Assembly: GCF_004362215.1 (NCBI RefSeq)
Contig: NZ_SNWR01000001.1
Location: forward strand, 868,001-932,000
From: Paractinoplanes brasiliensis
GTDB lineage: Bacteria > Actinomycetota > Actinomycetes > Mycobacteriales > Micromonosporaceae
Direction: 5' to 3'
Length of the DNA stretch: 64,000 nt
Shown: piece after piece, positions 46,261 through 55,144 of the stretch
Position numbering within the stretch: position 1 is the first letter of the stretch
Layout: each line of letters starts with the position of its first letter
Notes under the pieces: generated by a model
Told to the model about the DNA's origin: nothing
Seen by the model: the letters and a program-made list of their open reading frames with translations, nothing else
Databases searched by the model: none
Position numbers and translations under genes: made by a program

Positions 46261-47312
46261 GCCCGCCCGAAGGCCACGTCTGGGTCGATCCGGACGGGCT
46301 CAAAAGGGCCGGTGAGGAGTACGAGAGGCACGCCGTCTACTACGACCACCAGCTCAGGAACGTGCAAGGTCTCCGGCTGATGTACGACGGCTGCTGGGGC
46401 GACGACGACATGGGCCGGGAATTCGCCAGGTCGTTCCTCGCCGGTCTGGACGGCGCCGAGGCCGTGCTGAAAGGCAGTCATGCCCATGTGCGGTACGCCG
46501 CTGACTCCCTCAAGGAGAGCAGCGGCGACTTCGCCGACACGGAGGACGACGCGGTCGACGCCGGAGGCCGGCTGATCACCATGGCCGAGCCCGGAACTCC
46601 GCCCCCGGCCACCCCCGGGCCGCAGCCCGCGACCACACCCGGAGCTCCTCCGCCGCCCTCCGGCGCTACCGAGAACGCGATTCCCAGCGAATACTTCGGG
46701 ACGCCGCAAACCCCGGCCTCACCCGTGCAGGGCGGACCGGCCAACCTCAGCCTCAACGCTGATCCGACCAGCAACACCACCCCCCTCACCATGCACGACG
46801 GCGAAAAGGTCACCCCCGGACCCGACGGCAGCATCCCCAGCGAACACTTCGGCGAACCCCAAACCCCCGCCACACCCGCACAAGGCGGACCGAACCACCT
46901 CAGCCTCAACGCTGAGCCGCCGCAACGGTCGCCCTACGAGGGCGAGGTGCAGGCCCCCGTCTACGACCCGGCGCCGCTGGAACCCGGACAGATGCCCAGC
47001 ACCAGCGACGTCCGGACGCCGGTCGGCGGAGCCACGCCGGAGGTTCCCGATCCCTACCTCAACGGGCATCCGGTGGACGAGGGCTTCCGGCTGGTGGCGC
47101 TCACCCCGGAGCCCGACGGGTCGGTGGTGTACGACGCCAACCGCTACGACTCCGTCACTCCTGTACCGCGATCAGCGGTGTCTGATTCAGCGGGACAGCC
47201 GATCCCCGGTGACGGTCTGCGGTTCTTCCTCGTACAGGACAACCCGCTCGGCGACCCGGAGGCACCGGGCTACCGGAGCCTCCCCATCTCTGTCCAGCCC
47301 CCAGCCGGCTGA
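46257..47312 (+). CDS. WXG-like protein with Pro-rich repeats
   Basis: 351-aa protein. Residues 1-100 are helical with a WXG-like turn (YDGCWGDDDMGREFARSF near residue 45), so the domain resembles ESX-secreted or partner proteins. Residues 115-225 are Pro-rich and contain two tandem repeats of about 28 residues. The last 110 residues are a small beta-rich domain (PYLNGHPVDEGFRLVALTPE, YRSLPISVQ) of unknown function. It is the last gene of the effector cluster, followed by a strong hairpin. An export partner, chaperone or second effector are all possible. Confidence 0.75.
   Translation: MSPPEGHVWVDPDGLKRAGEEYERHAVYYDHQLRNVQGLRLMYDGCWGDDDMGREFARSFLAGLDGAEAVLKGSHAHVRYAADSLKESSGDFADTEDDAVDAGGRLITMAEPGTPPPATPGPQPATTPGAPPPPSGATENAIPSEYFGTPQTPASPVQGGPANLSLNADPTSNTTPLTMHDGEKVTPGPDGSIPSEHFGEPQTPATPAQGGPNHLSLNAEPPQRSPYEGEVQAPVYDPAPLEPGQMPSTSDVRTPVGGATPEVPDPYLNGHPVDEGFRLVALTPEPDGSVVYDANRYDSVTPVPRSAVSDSAGQPIPGDGLRFFLVQDNPLGDPEAPGYRSLPISVQPPAG
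46680..46920 (+). repeat. Tandem protein repeat in the WXG-like protein
   Basis: Two units, 46680-46768 and 46833-46920, encoding IPSE-Y/H-FG-T/E-PQTPA, then a QGGP unit and LSLNA-D/E-P. The spacer and second unit show the same C-rich, A-ending codon style as the start of the giant gene. Confidence 0.75.
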
Positions 47313-47331
47313 CGCCGCTGGTTCGGAAGTG

Positions 47332-47371
47332 AAAGCCGGAGGCCGTCGTTCGACGAACTGCCTCCGGCTTT
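47332..47371 (+). terminator. Hairpin terminator of the effector cluster
   Basis: AAAGCCGGAGGC (47332-47343) pairs perfectly with GCCTCCGGCTTT (47360-47371), with an inner CGTCG/CGACG extension. It lies 20 bp after the stop of the WXG-like gene. Confidence 0.8.
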
Positions 47372-47438
47372 CCCGTGTCGGTCAGCGGCAGGCGGACGAG
47401 GCGATGAACTGCCAGGTTGCTCGCGCGTCATCTCCAGC

Positions 47439-48023
47439 GTGGTGACAGAGATTCAGACACGACCGTGGACAGACGAAGATCTCAGACGACTCCGTGACGC
47501 CGAACCGTCGTTCTCGGCCGAGACGCTCAGCAGCCGGTTCCTGACCGGCAGCATCCGGTGGCCGGCGTCCTATCTGGCCTCGCTCGGTTCACCGGAGTCC
47601 TGGGGGACGACGCGGCTGGGCCAGGTCGCCCTGGCCGACGGCGACCTTGTCGGCGTGGCCGAGTGCACCTGGCTGACGGATTCGCCGCGTCCGGCCGAAC
47701 TCTCGATTCTGGTGGCGGACACCTGGCAGCGTCGCGGCATCGGTCGGTTGCTCGCAACGAGCCTGCTGAGCCAGTGCGAGGCGGCCGGAATCACGCACAT
47801 CGAAGCGGTGGCGCAGACAGCCAACACCGGTTGTCTCGCGCTGGTCCGCTCGATCATCAGTGACACGGACGCACCGACCGGCTGGAACGTGCGTTCCCGG
47901 CTGTCGGACGGGCTCCGTCAGTTCCAGCTCGTCCGACAGGAAAGCGTGGCCGCCGGCGACATCCTGACCCCCTTCCACGTACCCGTGAACCTGAGAGCAG
48001 CGGCAGCATCGACCAGTACCTGA
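47439..48023 (+). CDS. GNAT family N-acetyltransferase
   Basis: 194-aa acetyltransferase. The acetyl-CoA loop is WQRRGIGRLLATSLL (Q/RxxGxG/A), preceded by the strand PAELSILVADTW and followed by GITHIEAVAQTANTG. The C-terminal 50 residues are extra and without assigned role. GTG 47439 or the adjacent GTG 47442 may start; the ribosome-binding site is weak. Substrate unknown. It is separated from the effector cluster by the terminator. Confidence 0.82.
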   Translation: MVTEIQTRPWTDEDLRRLRDAEPSFSAETLSSRFLTGSIRWPASYLASLGSPESWGTTRLGQVALADGDLVGVAECTWLTDSPRPAELSILVADTWQRRGIGRLLATSLLSQCEAAGITHIEAVAQTANTGCLALVRSIISDTDAPTGWNVRSRLSDGLRQFQLVRQESVAAGDILTPFHVPVNLRAAAASTST

Positions 48024-48138
48024 GCAAACGAAGGCGGACGCAGGCATGGCGCAATAGCCCCCTCCGTCGATGAACAACAGGGCTCGTACGACGTCTGCGC
48101 ATGTGCTGGGTCATGGAACAGCACATCGGAAGGACATC

Positions 48139-48300
48139 GTGCCAGACACTTCTGACGAACCGCTTCGCCAAGCCGGCGGGGCGCCGGACGAGCTCAGGGT
48201 CTGGAGAGCGATGTCGGGCGACACGATCCGCGTTGCTGACTGACGGCTGCAGGGCTCGTATCTTGAATCGATCGGCCAGGTCATGCCTAACCCGGTCGCG
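48139..48300 (+). pseudogene. Possible remnant of a small helical protein gene
   Basis: GTG 48139 is preceded by GGAAGGA at good spacing and encodes MPDTSDEPLRQAGG then LRVWRAMSGDTIRVAD before a TGA at 48241. A shift of frame continues as LTDGCRARILNRSARS, which would fit the usual continuation of small proteins with an LRxWRxMSxxxRVxxA pattern. This reads like a frameshifted relic, but it is short. The rest of 48024-48329 shows nothing else. Confidence 0.3.
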
Positions 48301-48329
48301 ATGAACTTCGGGCCCCGGCACCCGTCGAC

Positions 48330-49271
48330 GTGTTCGTGATCCTGCGAAGGTTTCTGCGGGCCGGTGCCGCCCTCGTCCTGATCGTTCTGCTCGCGGTGGG
48401 TGTGATCTACGCCTGGCCGCTGGGTCTCGACGAGGGCACCGCCTATCCGGTGTCGTTCAGCGAGGCCCAGGCTCGGATCGGACGGCTGGTCGACGCGGAC
48501 GAGTCCGACCCCGAGGTAACTGCCGAGTGCCGGTCGCAAGCGTTGATCCACTCCGGGCGGACCGCCAAGTCGGTGCTGATGCTGCACGGCTACACCGGGT
48601 GCCCCGCTCAGATGTCGTCGCTGGCACGCCGCTTCTACGACCAGGGGTACAACGTGTGGGTCCCCCGGGCGCCCCGCCAGGGTGTCACCGACCCGAAGGC
48701 GCACGCCGGGCTGACGACCGACGAGCTTCTGGCGTACGCCTCGGACTCTTTCGATCTGACCGCGGGCCTCGGCGACGAGGCCGGGGTGGTCGGCATCTCG
48801 GGCGGCGCCGTGCTGGCGACCTGGCTGGCCCGGCACCGCCCGGCAGCCCGCCTGCTGACCCTGTCGCCGTTCTACGCTCCCTCAGCCAAGCAGGCGCCGG
48901 CCTGGCAGGTGAAGCCGATGATCGTGCTCTACGGCAACCGGCTGCTGCCCGATCGTTACGCCGCCGGCACCGGGTTCTCGTTCTTCGCGTTGTCGCAGTA
49001 CCTGCGAATCGCCCGCAACCTCGACGGCGGCCGGAGCACCACCTTGAAATCGATCGGCCTGGTCACCTCGGAGGCCGACACCTACATCGACCTTCGCCGA
49101 GCGACCGAGGTGGCGGAGTCGCTGGGCCCGATCACCCGGTTCACCCTTCCCGCCTCCTGGGGCATCGGCCACAACATCGTCGCCCCGGCCGTGCTCGGCC
49201 CCCGCACCGCTTCTCTCGAGAAGACCTACTTCGAGCTGTACGAAGGCCGAACCGTGTCAGCCGTCGGGTGA
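48330..49271 (+). CDS. Membrane-anchored alpha/beta hydrolase
   Basis: 313-aa hydrolase with an N-terminal transmembrane or signal-anchor helix (FLRAGAALVLIVLLAVGVIY). The alpha/beta core has the oxyanion strand LMLHGYTGCPAQM, nucleophile elbow GISGGAV (Ser about residue 153), acid in TSEADTYID and His in GIGHNIV. It resembles esterase/monoacylglycerol-lipase-like carboxylesterases. GTG 48330 is used; GTG 48336 is possible. The active site should face the outside of the membrane. Confidence 0.85.
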   Translation: MFVILRRFLRAGAALVLIVLLAVGVIYAWPLGLDEGTAYPVSFSEAQARIGRLVDADESDPEVTAECRSQALIHSGRTAKSVLMLHGYTGCPAQMSSLARRFYDQGYNVWVPRAPRQGVTDPKAHAGLTTDELLAYASDSFDLTAGLGDEAGVVGISGGAVLATWLARHRPAARLLTLSPFYAPSAKQAPAWQVKPMIVLYGNRLLPDRYAAGTGFSFFALSQYLRIARNLDGGRSTTLKSIGLVTSEADTYIDLRRATEVAESLGPITRFTLPASWGIGHNIVAPAVLGPRTASLEKTYFELYEGRTVSAVG

Positions 49272-49330
49272 GACGCCCGTTGTCTCCCAGCGACACCCTT
49301 CCGACCGTCTGTTCGCCGACGAGGTCCTCT

Positions 49331-49765
49331 GTGAGTTTCCCCTTTCGCCTGCGCTGGTCCTGCGAGTCCACTGTCCTGGAACGATACGTCGCCCACTCGT
49401 TCGAGCTCCACCGGTCCTTCGAAATCATCGCGCTCGAAGCGCAGTACACCGAGGCCGTCTACGAGGTCGACCTGTTCCCGCTGAACCCATATCCGTTCGA
49501 GCCGGAGAAAGTCCAGGTCCTCGTCGGCCACCCGAGCGCTGCCCGCATCACCGTCCACCAGGACGGCCGTGCGTACGTCGTGCGGGTGCGCGACTTCGCC
49601 GGGGTCCCGGAGAAGTCCCTCACGGTACGACGGAGCGGGGCGGCGCCGGAGAACCCCGGGATGTTGATGGTGCCGGCCGAATCGGTCTTCGGACTCGTCA
49701 GGTCGATCTGCGTCCACAACGTGCTGCCGGGCTGGGCCGATCTCATCGAGCGGGCCGGCGGGTGA
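49331..49765 (+). CDS. Hypothetical protein
   Basis: 144-aa protein from GTG 49331 (VSFPFRLRWSCEST). It appears as alternating strands and helices (YEVDLFPLNPYPFEPEKVQV, DGRAYVVRVRDFAGVPEK) with no signal peptide and no family I recognise. Codon use is normal for the genome. It starts 59 bp after the hydrolase on the same strand. The frame extends upstream under the hydrolase gene, which is shadow sequence. Confidence 0.6.
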   Translation: MSFPFRLRWSCESTVLERYVAHSFELHRSFEIIALEAQYTEAVYEVDLFPLNPYPFEPEKVQVLVGHPSAARITVHQDGRAYVVRVRDFAGVPEKSLTVRRSGAAPENPGMLMVPAESVFGLVRSICVHNVLPGWADLIERAGG

Positions 49766-49998
49766 ACCCCGGTCCCGCCCGCTGAGGCGGCGCCGCGCTC
49801 AACCTGCCACGTTTTCCCCTCGGGCCTCATCACTGAAGCGTCACCGGAAAGCGAACTGATCGAGCGCCGCGGCCCCGCTGACCACGAACTGCAGCGGGGG
49901 CTTGTCGGCCATGATGATCTCGGTGCGCAGCGGTGTGACCGGTCGCCGAATTGGTCGGGCCGGATGAACCGGCCGGCCCCCACCACGTCCTCACTACC

Positions 49999-50793
49999 GT
50001 GACAGGAGAATTCGAATACGTCGAGGCACAGTCGTTCCTGGCCGTGAACAACGCCGCTGGTCCGACCTTGGAACGCAAGTACGACGCGGGCGCCGTCAGC
50101 ATCGGTGGGGTGACCGTGCTGAGCCGGCCCGGGCCGGACATGCTGTTCTGGTGTCAGGCGATGGGTTTCACCGAGCCGCCCAGCGCCGAGCTCATCGACG
50201 AGATCGTCGCCCACTACCGGGCCCGTGGGGTGAAACAGGCCCGGATCGTGCTGCCGGTGCCGGCCGAGCCGGCCGAGTGGCCGTCGATCGTGGCCCGGCA
50301 CGGGCTCACCGCGGCCGACCGCAGCGTCAAGTTGGCCATGCGGTCCCCGTTCCCCTCGTTCGAGCCCGGCACCGACCTGCGCACGGCCCGGATCACCCCG
50401 GAGGAGCAGGAGCGCTGGGTGACCCTGATGTGGCGCACCTTCGGCTTCGACGACGAGGCGAACTTCGACGTGACCCGGGGTGCTCTGCGCGACCCGCGGT
50501 TCGAGGCCTACGCCTGCTACGACGGTGACCAGATGGTGGCCACCGGCATGATCTGGCTCGGCCCGGGTTACGCCCATCTGTCGTCCGGGGCGACCATCCC
50601 CTCGCATCGGGGCCGCGGCGCCCAAACGGCCCTGCTCGCCGCGCGGGTCGAGGCCGGCCGCCGGGCCGGGTGCTCGCTGCTGGTCAACGAGGCCGAGGTG
50701 ACCGACGAGGGCTACTCCGTGTCGGCCCGCAACCAGGTCCGGGTCGGCTTCGTCCCGCAGTACGAACGTCGCGCCTGGCTCTGGACGGCCTAG
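49999..50793 (+). CDS. GNAT family N-acetyltransferase
   Basis: 264-aa protein from GTG 49999 (VTGEFEYVEAQSFL). The C-terminal half is a GNAT domain: strands DQMVATGMIWLG and YAHLSSGATIPS lead into the acetyl-CoA loop SHRGRGAQTALLAARVEAG, then SLLVNEAEVTDEGYSVSARNQ and VGFVPQYERRAW at the end. The N-terminal half (residues 1-130) is probably a second, degenerate GNAT-like unit, as is common in this size class. An upstream TTG at 49951 is an alternative start; no clear ribosome-binding site exists for either. Substrate unknown. Confidence 0.8.
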   Translation: MTGEFEYVEAQSFLAVNNAAGPTLERKYDAGAVSIGGVTVLSRPGPDMLFWCQAMGFTEPPSAELIDEIVAHYRARGVKQARIVLPVPAEPAEWPSIVARHGLTAADRSVKLAMRSPFPSFEPGTDLRTARITPEEQERWVTLMWRTFGFDDEANFDVTRGALRDPRFEAYACYDGDQMVATGMIWLGPGYAHLSSGATIPSHRGRGAQTALLAARVEAGRRAGCSLLVNEAEVTDEGYSVSARNQVRVGFVPQYERRAWLWTA

Positions 50794-50801
50794 CGTGCCG
50801 G

Positions 50802-50829
50802 GCCGCCGGCTTCTCGTTTCGCCGGCGGC
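50802..50829. terminator. Bidirectional hairpin between convergent genes
   Basis: GCCGCCGGC (50802-50810) and GCCGGCGGC (50821-50829) form a 9-bp stem around a 10-nt loop, between the stops of the GNAT gene and the FAD monooxygenase. Confidence 0.7.
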
Positions 50830-50848
50830 TCCACCTTTCGATCGCGGT

Positions 50849-51958
50849 TCAGCGGCCCGGTTTCCGCAGCGGGCCGTACGCTGCCCGGTAGGAACGCGGC
50901 CCGAGGACCGGTAGCAACAGGTCACGCAGCCAGATGGGCGCACCGGCAGCCCGGGAGAACTTGTCGGTGTGGGCCTGCACGTGATCCACCCGGTCCCGGC
51001 GGCGCCGTTCGTACCGCTGACCGGCGGTGTCCCAGTCGCCCGCGGCCAGCTCGTCCGCCAGCACCAGGGCATCCTCCACCGCCAGGGCCGCGCCCTCAGC
51101 CCAGATCGGCGCGGTGGCGTGGGCGGCGTCACCGATCAACGCGCAGCGGCCGGCCGTCCAGGACGGGAGCCGGATCTCCTCGACCGGTGAGTGGTAGAGC
51201 GTCTCGGGCCGATCGAGCGCATGCCGCAACACCGCTTGGACCGGCGCCGGGTAGTCCTGGAAGGTCGTGCCGAGCCAGGACGGGTCGGCACCGACCGGGC
51301 CGCCGCGGGTGGCGGACGCGTAGACGTACACCTGCTCGTCGTCGACCGGCAGGAGCAGCACCGACCCCGCGCCTCCGGACCAGGCGACCCAGCAGTCGAC
51401 GCCCGGGTTGGGCGCCATGAACCGCCAGCTCGCCGCGCTCAGCACGGCCTCCTTGGCCCCAGCCGTGCCGAAGAGGGCGCCGCGCACGGCTGACCGGACG
51501 CCGTCGGCCCCGACCACGAATCCGTAGCGGCCGGTGTCACCGTCGGTGAACTCGACCTCGGCCCCGCCGTCGGCCACCTTCACCGACTGCACCGTGGCCG
51601 CTCGGGGTTCGACACCGAGCCCAGCGGCCAGCACCGTGTGCAACTCCGAGCGCATGACGCAGCGGGACCGCGCAGACGGGCCCCAGAAGGCCTCCTCGTC
51701 GATGCCGAACAGCAGCCGCCCGGTGGCACTGCGGTACTCCCGGCGGCCGACCGGCCGCCCGATCTGCTTCAGCTGGTCGCCGACCCCGAGCGCAATCAGG
51801 GCCGACACCGCGTTGCCCGGCAGGTTGACCGCCAGGCCGCCATCGGCACCCGGAGCCCGCTCCACCAGATCGACCGCCACTTCGCGCTGTCGCAGCGCCA
51901 GGGTCAGGGCCAGCCCCGCGATTCCGGCGCCGACCACCAGCACTCCGTCGTTGTTCAT
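50849..51958 (-). CDS. FAD-dependent monooxygenase
   Basis: 369-aa aromatic-hydroxylase-type flavoprotein. The Rossmann fingerprint VVGAGIAGLALTLALRQ begins at residue 7, the DG motif is VVGADGVRSAVR, and the GD motif is LIGDAAHATAPIWAEGAAL. The start is ATG 51958; the open frame continues upstream, but the first recognisable strand begins here. It would hydroxylate or epoxidise an unknown substrate using NAD(P)H. It is divergent from a LAL-type LuxR regulator, 180-375 bp away, which may control it. Confidence 0.92.
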   Translation of the reverse strand: MNNDGVLVVGAGIAGLALTLALRQREVAVDLVERAPGADGGLAVNLPGNAVSALIALGVGDQLKQIGRPVGRREYRSATGRLLFGIDEEAFWGPSARSRCVMRSELHTVLAAGLGVEPRAATVQSVKVADGGAEVEFTDGDTGRYGFVVGADGVRSAVRGALFGTAGAKEAVLSAASWRFMAPNPGVDCWVAWSGGAGSVLLLPVDDEQVYVYASATRGGPVGADPSWLGTTFQDYPAPVQAVLRHALDRPETLYHSPVEEIRLPSWTAGRCALIGDAAHATAPIWAEGAALAVEDALVLADELAAGDWDTAGQRYERRRRDRVDHVQAHTDKFSRAAGAPIWLRDLLLPVLGPRSYRAAYGPLRKPGR

Positions 51959-52137
51959 GTCACCACACCTTTCCCCAGTCACAACGCGGGCAGCGGCTCG
52001 CGGTTCATCGCGTTGAAGCGGCACATCCAGGTTCACAGTGACGGTTGTCCCATCGGTGAGCACGGGGAAGCCCGCGCCGTCGTAGAAAGTGCCGGCGAAC
52101 GCCATCGCCCGGCCCGGACGAAATGGAGACCTCTCTG

Positions 52138-52326
52138 ATGCATCGATGGGCATTCCTCCTGCTGAACGCGTTCGCCGCGATGGCAGACAACGAGTACACC
52201 CACCCGCATGCCCGCCCCTGCGAGCCGGCGCCGGACCTCGACGACCACGCCTTGGTCCGGGCCGAGTTCCGGTCGATCGTCGAGCGGGAGTGGGGCCCGC
52301 GCGCTCTCAGGGGGGACCTCCGGTAG
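52138..52326 (+). CDS. Small hypothetical protein
   Basis: 62-aa frame from ATG 52138 (MHRWAFLLLNAFAAMADNEY), with GGAGA 8 nt upstream. It ends 7 bp before the regulator gene. A short hydrophobic N-terminus is followed by a charged helix (DDHALVRAEFRSIVEREWG). No family is recognised. It may be a real co-transcribed gene or a leader of the regulator. Confidence 0.4.
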   Translation: MHRWAFLLLNAFAAMADNEYTHPHARPCEPAPDLDDHALVRAEFRSIVEREWGPRALRGDLR

Positions 52327-52333
52327 GGCGCGT

Positions 52334-55051
52334 ATGGTGGCCGTCGTGGCAAAGCTGTTCGGGCGCGAGGCGGAGCTGGCGCGTATCCGCGGCTTGCTCG
52401 ACTCGATGCGCCGCGGCGGTGACGTGCTGATGGTCCGGGGCGAGCCTGGTGTCGGCAAGTCGGCGTTGCTGGCCGCCGCGGCCGAACTGGGCGCGGCCGA
52501 GGGCGTCCGAGTGCTCAGCTCGAACGGCTTCGAGTTCGAGGCCGACGTCAGCTATTCGCTGCTCAATCAGCTCCTGTTGCCGCTGCACACCGACATCCGA
52601 CGGCTGCCGCCGGCGCTGCGTGATGCTCTCACCGTCGCCCTGGGCTTCGGCCCCGGACCGGCGCCGGCCACCCTGCTGGTGTGCAACGCCACGCTACTGC
52701 TGCTCACCACCGCGGCCCGGGCGAGGCCGCTCCTGCTCGTCGTCGACGACGTGCAGTGGATCGACCGGCCCAGCGCCGTCGTCCTCGGGTTCGTCGCCCG
52801 GCGCGTCCAGGGTGCACCCGTCGGCGTCATCGCCGCCTCCCGCACCGGTACGGAAAGCTTCCTCGACCGCCGCGGGCTGGCCGAGGTCACGGTCGAACCC
52901 CTGACCGACGAGGCATCCGGGCAGCTCGTCGACACCCGCTTCCCGGCCCTGAGCGGGCGCAGGCGGCAACGGCTGCTCGACCTCGCCCAAGGCAACCCGC
53001 TGGCCCTGGTCGAACTGCCGGGCAGCCTGACCGACTCCGCCCATCCGGTGGACGTGGTGCCGCTCAGCGACCGGCTGCAGACCATCTTCGCCACCCGGCT
53101 GGCCGACCTGCCCGAGGCCACCCGCCTACTCCTGCTACTTGTCGCCTTCGAGGGAAGCGGCGACGTGCGCACCCTGCGCGGCCTGACCGACCTGGCCCAC
53201 CTCGCGCCGGCCGACCGGGCCCGACTGGTCCGGGTCGACGACACCAGCGGGCGCATCGTCTTCCGCCACCCGCTCATCCAGTCGGCGATCGTCGCGATGT
53301 CCACCTACGCGGAACGCCGGCAGGCCCATCAGGCGATCGCCGCCGCGCTGCCGGGCGACCCGGAACGCCGCGCCTGGCACCTCGCCGCGGCCAGTGCCGG
53401 TCCCGACGAGGCGGTGGCCGCGCAGCTCGAGGAGGCCGCGCAGATGGTGTTGCGGCGCGGAGACGCCTTGGCCGCCATCGCCTCGCTCATCCGCGCGGCC
53501 GAGCTGAGCGGCACACCGGAGGAAGCCGCCCGGCGGCTGGCTCAGGCCGCCTACACCGGCGCCGAGGCCGGCGTTTCCGGCGACGCGACATCGCTGCTGG
53601 CCGACGCACAGGCGATGAGCCAGGGCCCGGCCGGAACGCTGCTGGCCGCCAACGCGACCGCCCTGCTGATGATCAACGGCGACGGCGACGTGCATACCGC
53701 CCACCGCCTGCTGGCCGGGGCCATCGAGACCAGCGACCACGGCTGGCGGGCCGACGACCCGTCCCTCGATGAGGCGATGCACACCCTCATGCTGCTGTCC
53801 TGGTTCGCCGGCAGCACCGACCTCTGGGCCGTGTTCTACCGGAATCTGGCCCGGCTGGTCCCGGCGCCGTCCGACCTGCTCTCCGTGACGAGCCGCACCT
53901 TCGCCGACCCCGTCCGCACCGGTGCTGCGGCCGTGCCCGACGTCGAAGCGCTGATCGCCGCCCTGCCTGACGAGGAGGACCTGACCCGGGTCATGCGAAC
54001 GGCCACCGCGGCGTCCAATCTCAACCGGACCGGCGAACTCCGGGAGCATTCCTGGCGGCTCGTGCGGCAGGGACGGGAGGGCGGCGCGCCCGTCTGGCAG
54101 CTGAGCGGGTTGCTGAACCTGTGTCAGGACGACTACCTGGCCGGTCGCTGGGACGAGGTGGAGCAACTGGCCGACGAGGGCGAGCGCGTCGCCTCCGCCA
54201 GCGGCGTTCGCCTCCTGCGGTGGTACTTCCTGCTCAACCAGGCCGTCATCGCGGCCGGCCGGGGCCGGTTTCGTCAGGCGTACGACCTGGCCGACGAAAT
54301 CACCCATTGGGCGGCACCGCGCGGGCTGGCGAGCTCGCTGGCCAACGCGCACCTGCCCCGCACCCTGGCCGCCGCGGCCGAGGGCGATTTCGAAGCCGCC
54401 TACCGGCACGCGACGGAGATCAGCCCAGCCGGAGTGCTGGCACCCTACGTGCCGATCGCCACCTGGGTGATGTTCGACCTGGTCGAGGCCGCTTTGCGCA
54501 CCGGCCGGACGGCCGAGGCCAAGGCCCACGCCGAGGCCATGCGAGCGGCGGACGTGGCCGCTCTGTCCACCCGCATGCGCCTGATCCAGCACGGCGTCGA
54601 CGCGCTCGTGCTCGACGACGAGGCGGGCGAACGGCTCGAACAACAACTGGCCCAGCCCGGTACGGACCAGTTGTTGTTCGACAGTTCCCGCATCAGGCTC
54701 GCCTTCGCCGGGAAACTGCGCCGACGCAAGGAACTGCTTCGAGCGCGTACGCATCTGCTCGCCGCCCGCACGGGCTTCGCCACCATGGGGGCCGAGCCCT
54801 GGCTGGCCCGCACCGAAGCGGAACTGCGGGCCGCCGGCGACCGGTCGACGGCGACCGCACCACCACCAGCGGCCCTGACCCCGCAGGAGCTCGAGATCGC
54901 CGGTTTGGCCGCTTCCGGGCTGACCAACAAGCAGATCGCCCAGCGCCTCGACCTGTCCCCCCGCACCGTCGGCGCTCACCTCTACCGCATCTTCCCCAAA
55001 CTGGGTGTCACTTCCCGGGCCGGGCTGCGCGACGCGCTCAACGAGATCTGA
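52334..55051 (+). CDS. LAL-type LuxR transcriptional regulator
   Basis: 905-aa large ATP-binding LuxR regulator. The N-terminal AAA-like NTPase has Walker A RGEPGVGKSALL near residue 37 and Walker B LLLVVDDVQWID near 137. A long helical TPR-like middle (residues 350-820) follows. The C-terminal LuxR helix-turn-helix is LTPQELEIAGLAASGLTNKQ then IAQRLDLSPRTVGAHLYRIF. Start: ATG 52334 or GTG 52337; the frame extends upstream without homology. Such regulators usually activate neighbouring catabolic or biosynthetic genes in response to a ligand; the divergent monooxygenase is the likely target. Confidence 0.93.
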   Translation: MVAVVAKLFGREAELARIRGLLDSMRRGGDVLMVRGEPGVGKSALLAAAAELGAAEGVRVLSSNGFEFEADVSYSLLNQLLLPLHTDIRRLPPALRDALTVALGFGPGPAPATLLVCNATLLLLTTAARARPLLLVVDDVQWIDRPSAVVLGFVARRVQGAPVGVIAASRTGTESFLDRRGLAEVTVEPLTDEASGQLVDTRFPALSGRRRQRLLDLAQGNPLALVELPGSLTDSAHPVDVVPLSDRLQTIFATRLADLPEATRLLLLLVAFEGSGDVRTLRGLTDLAHLAPADRARLVRVDDTSGRIVFRHPLIQSAIVAMSTYAERRQAHQAIAAALPGDPERRAWHLAAASAGPDEAVAAQLEEAAQMVLRRGDALAAIASLIRAAELSGTPEEAARRLAQAAYTGAEAGVSGDATSLLADAQAMSQGPAGTLLAANATALLMINGDGDVHTAHRLLAGAIETSDHGWRADDPSLDEAMHTLMLLSWFAGSTDLWAVFYRNLARLVPAPSDLLSVTSRTFADPVRTGAAAVPDVEALIAALPDEEDLTRVMRTATAASNLNRTGELREHSWRLVRQGREGGAPVWQLSGLLNLCQDDYLAGRWDEVEQLADEGERVASASGVRLLRWYFLLNQAVIAAGRGRFRQAYDLADEITHWAAPRGLASSLANAHLPRTLAAAAEGDFEAAYRHATEISPAGVLAPYVPIATWVMFDLVEAALRTGRTAEAKAHAEAMRAADVAALSTRMRLIQHGVDALVLDDEAGERLEQQLAQPGTDQLLFDSSRIRLAFAGKLRRRKELLRARTHLLAARTGFATMGAEPWLARTEAELRAAGDRSTATAPPPAALTPQELEIAGLAASGLTNKQIAQRLDLSPRTVGAHLYRIFPKLGVTSRAGLRDALNEI

Positions 55052-55144
55052 CACCGGCTCCGGACGGCCTTTCATCCCGATCGTCGTGGCAGTGACCAGC
55101 AGCACCGTGATGAACGGCGAATCCGGGTCTGCGTTCAACTGGTC

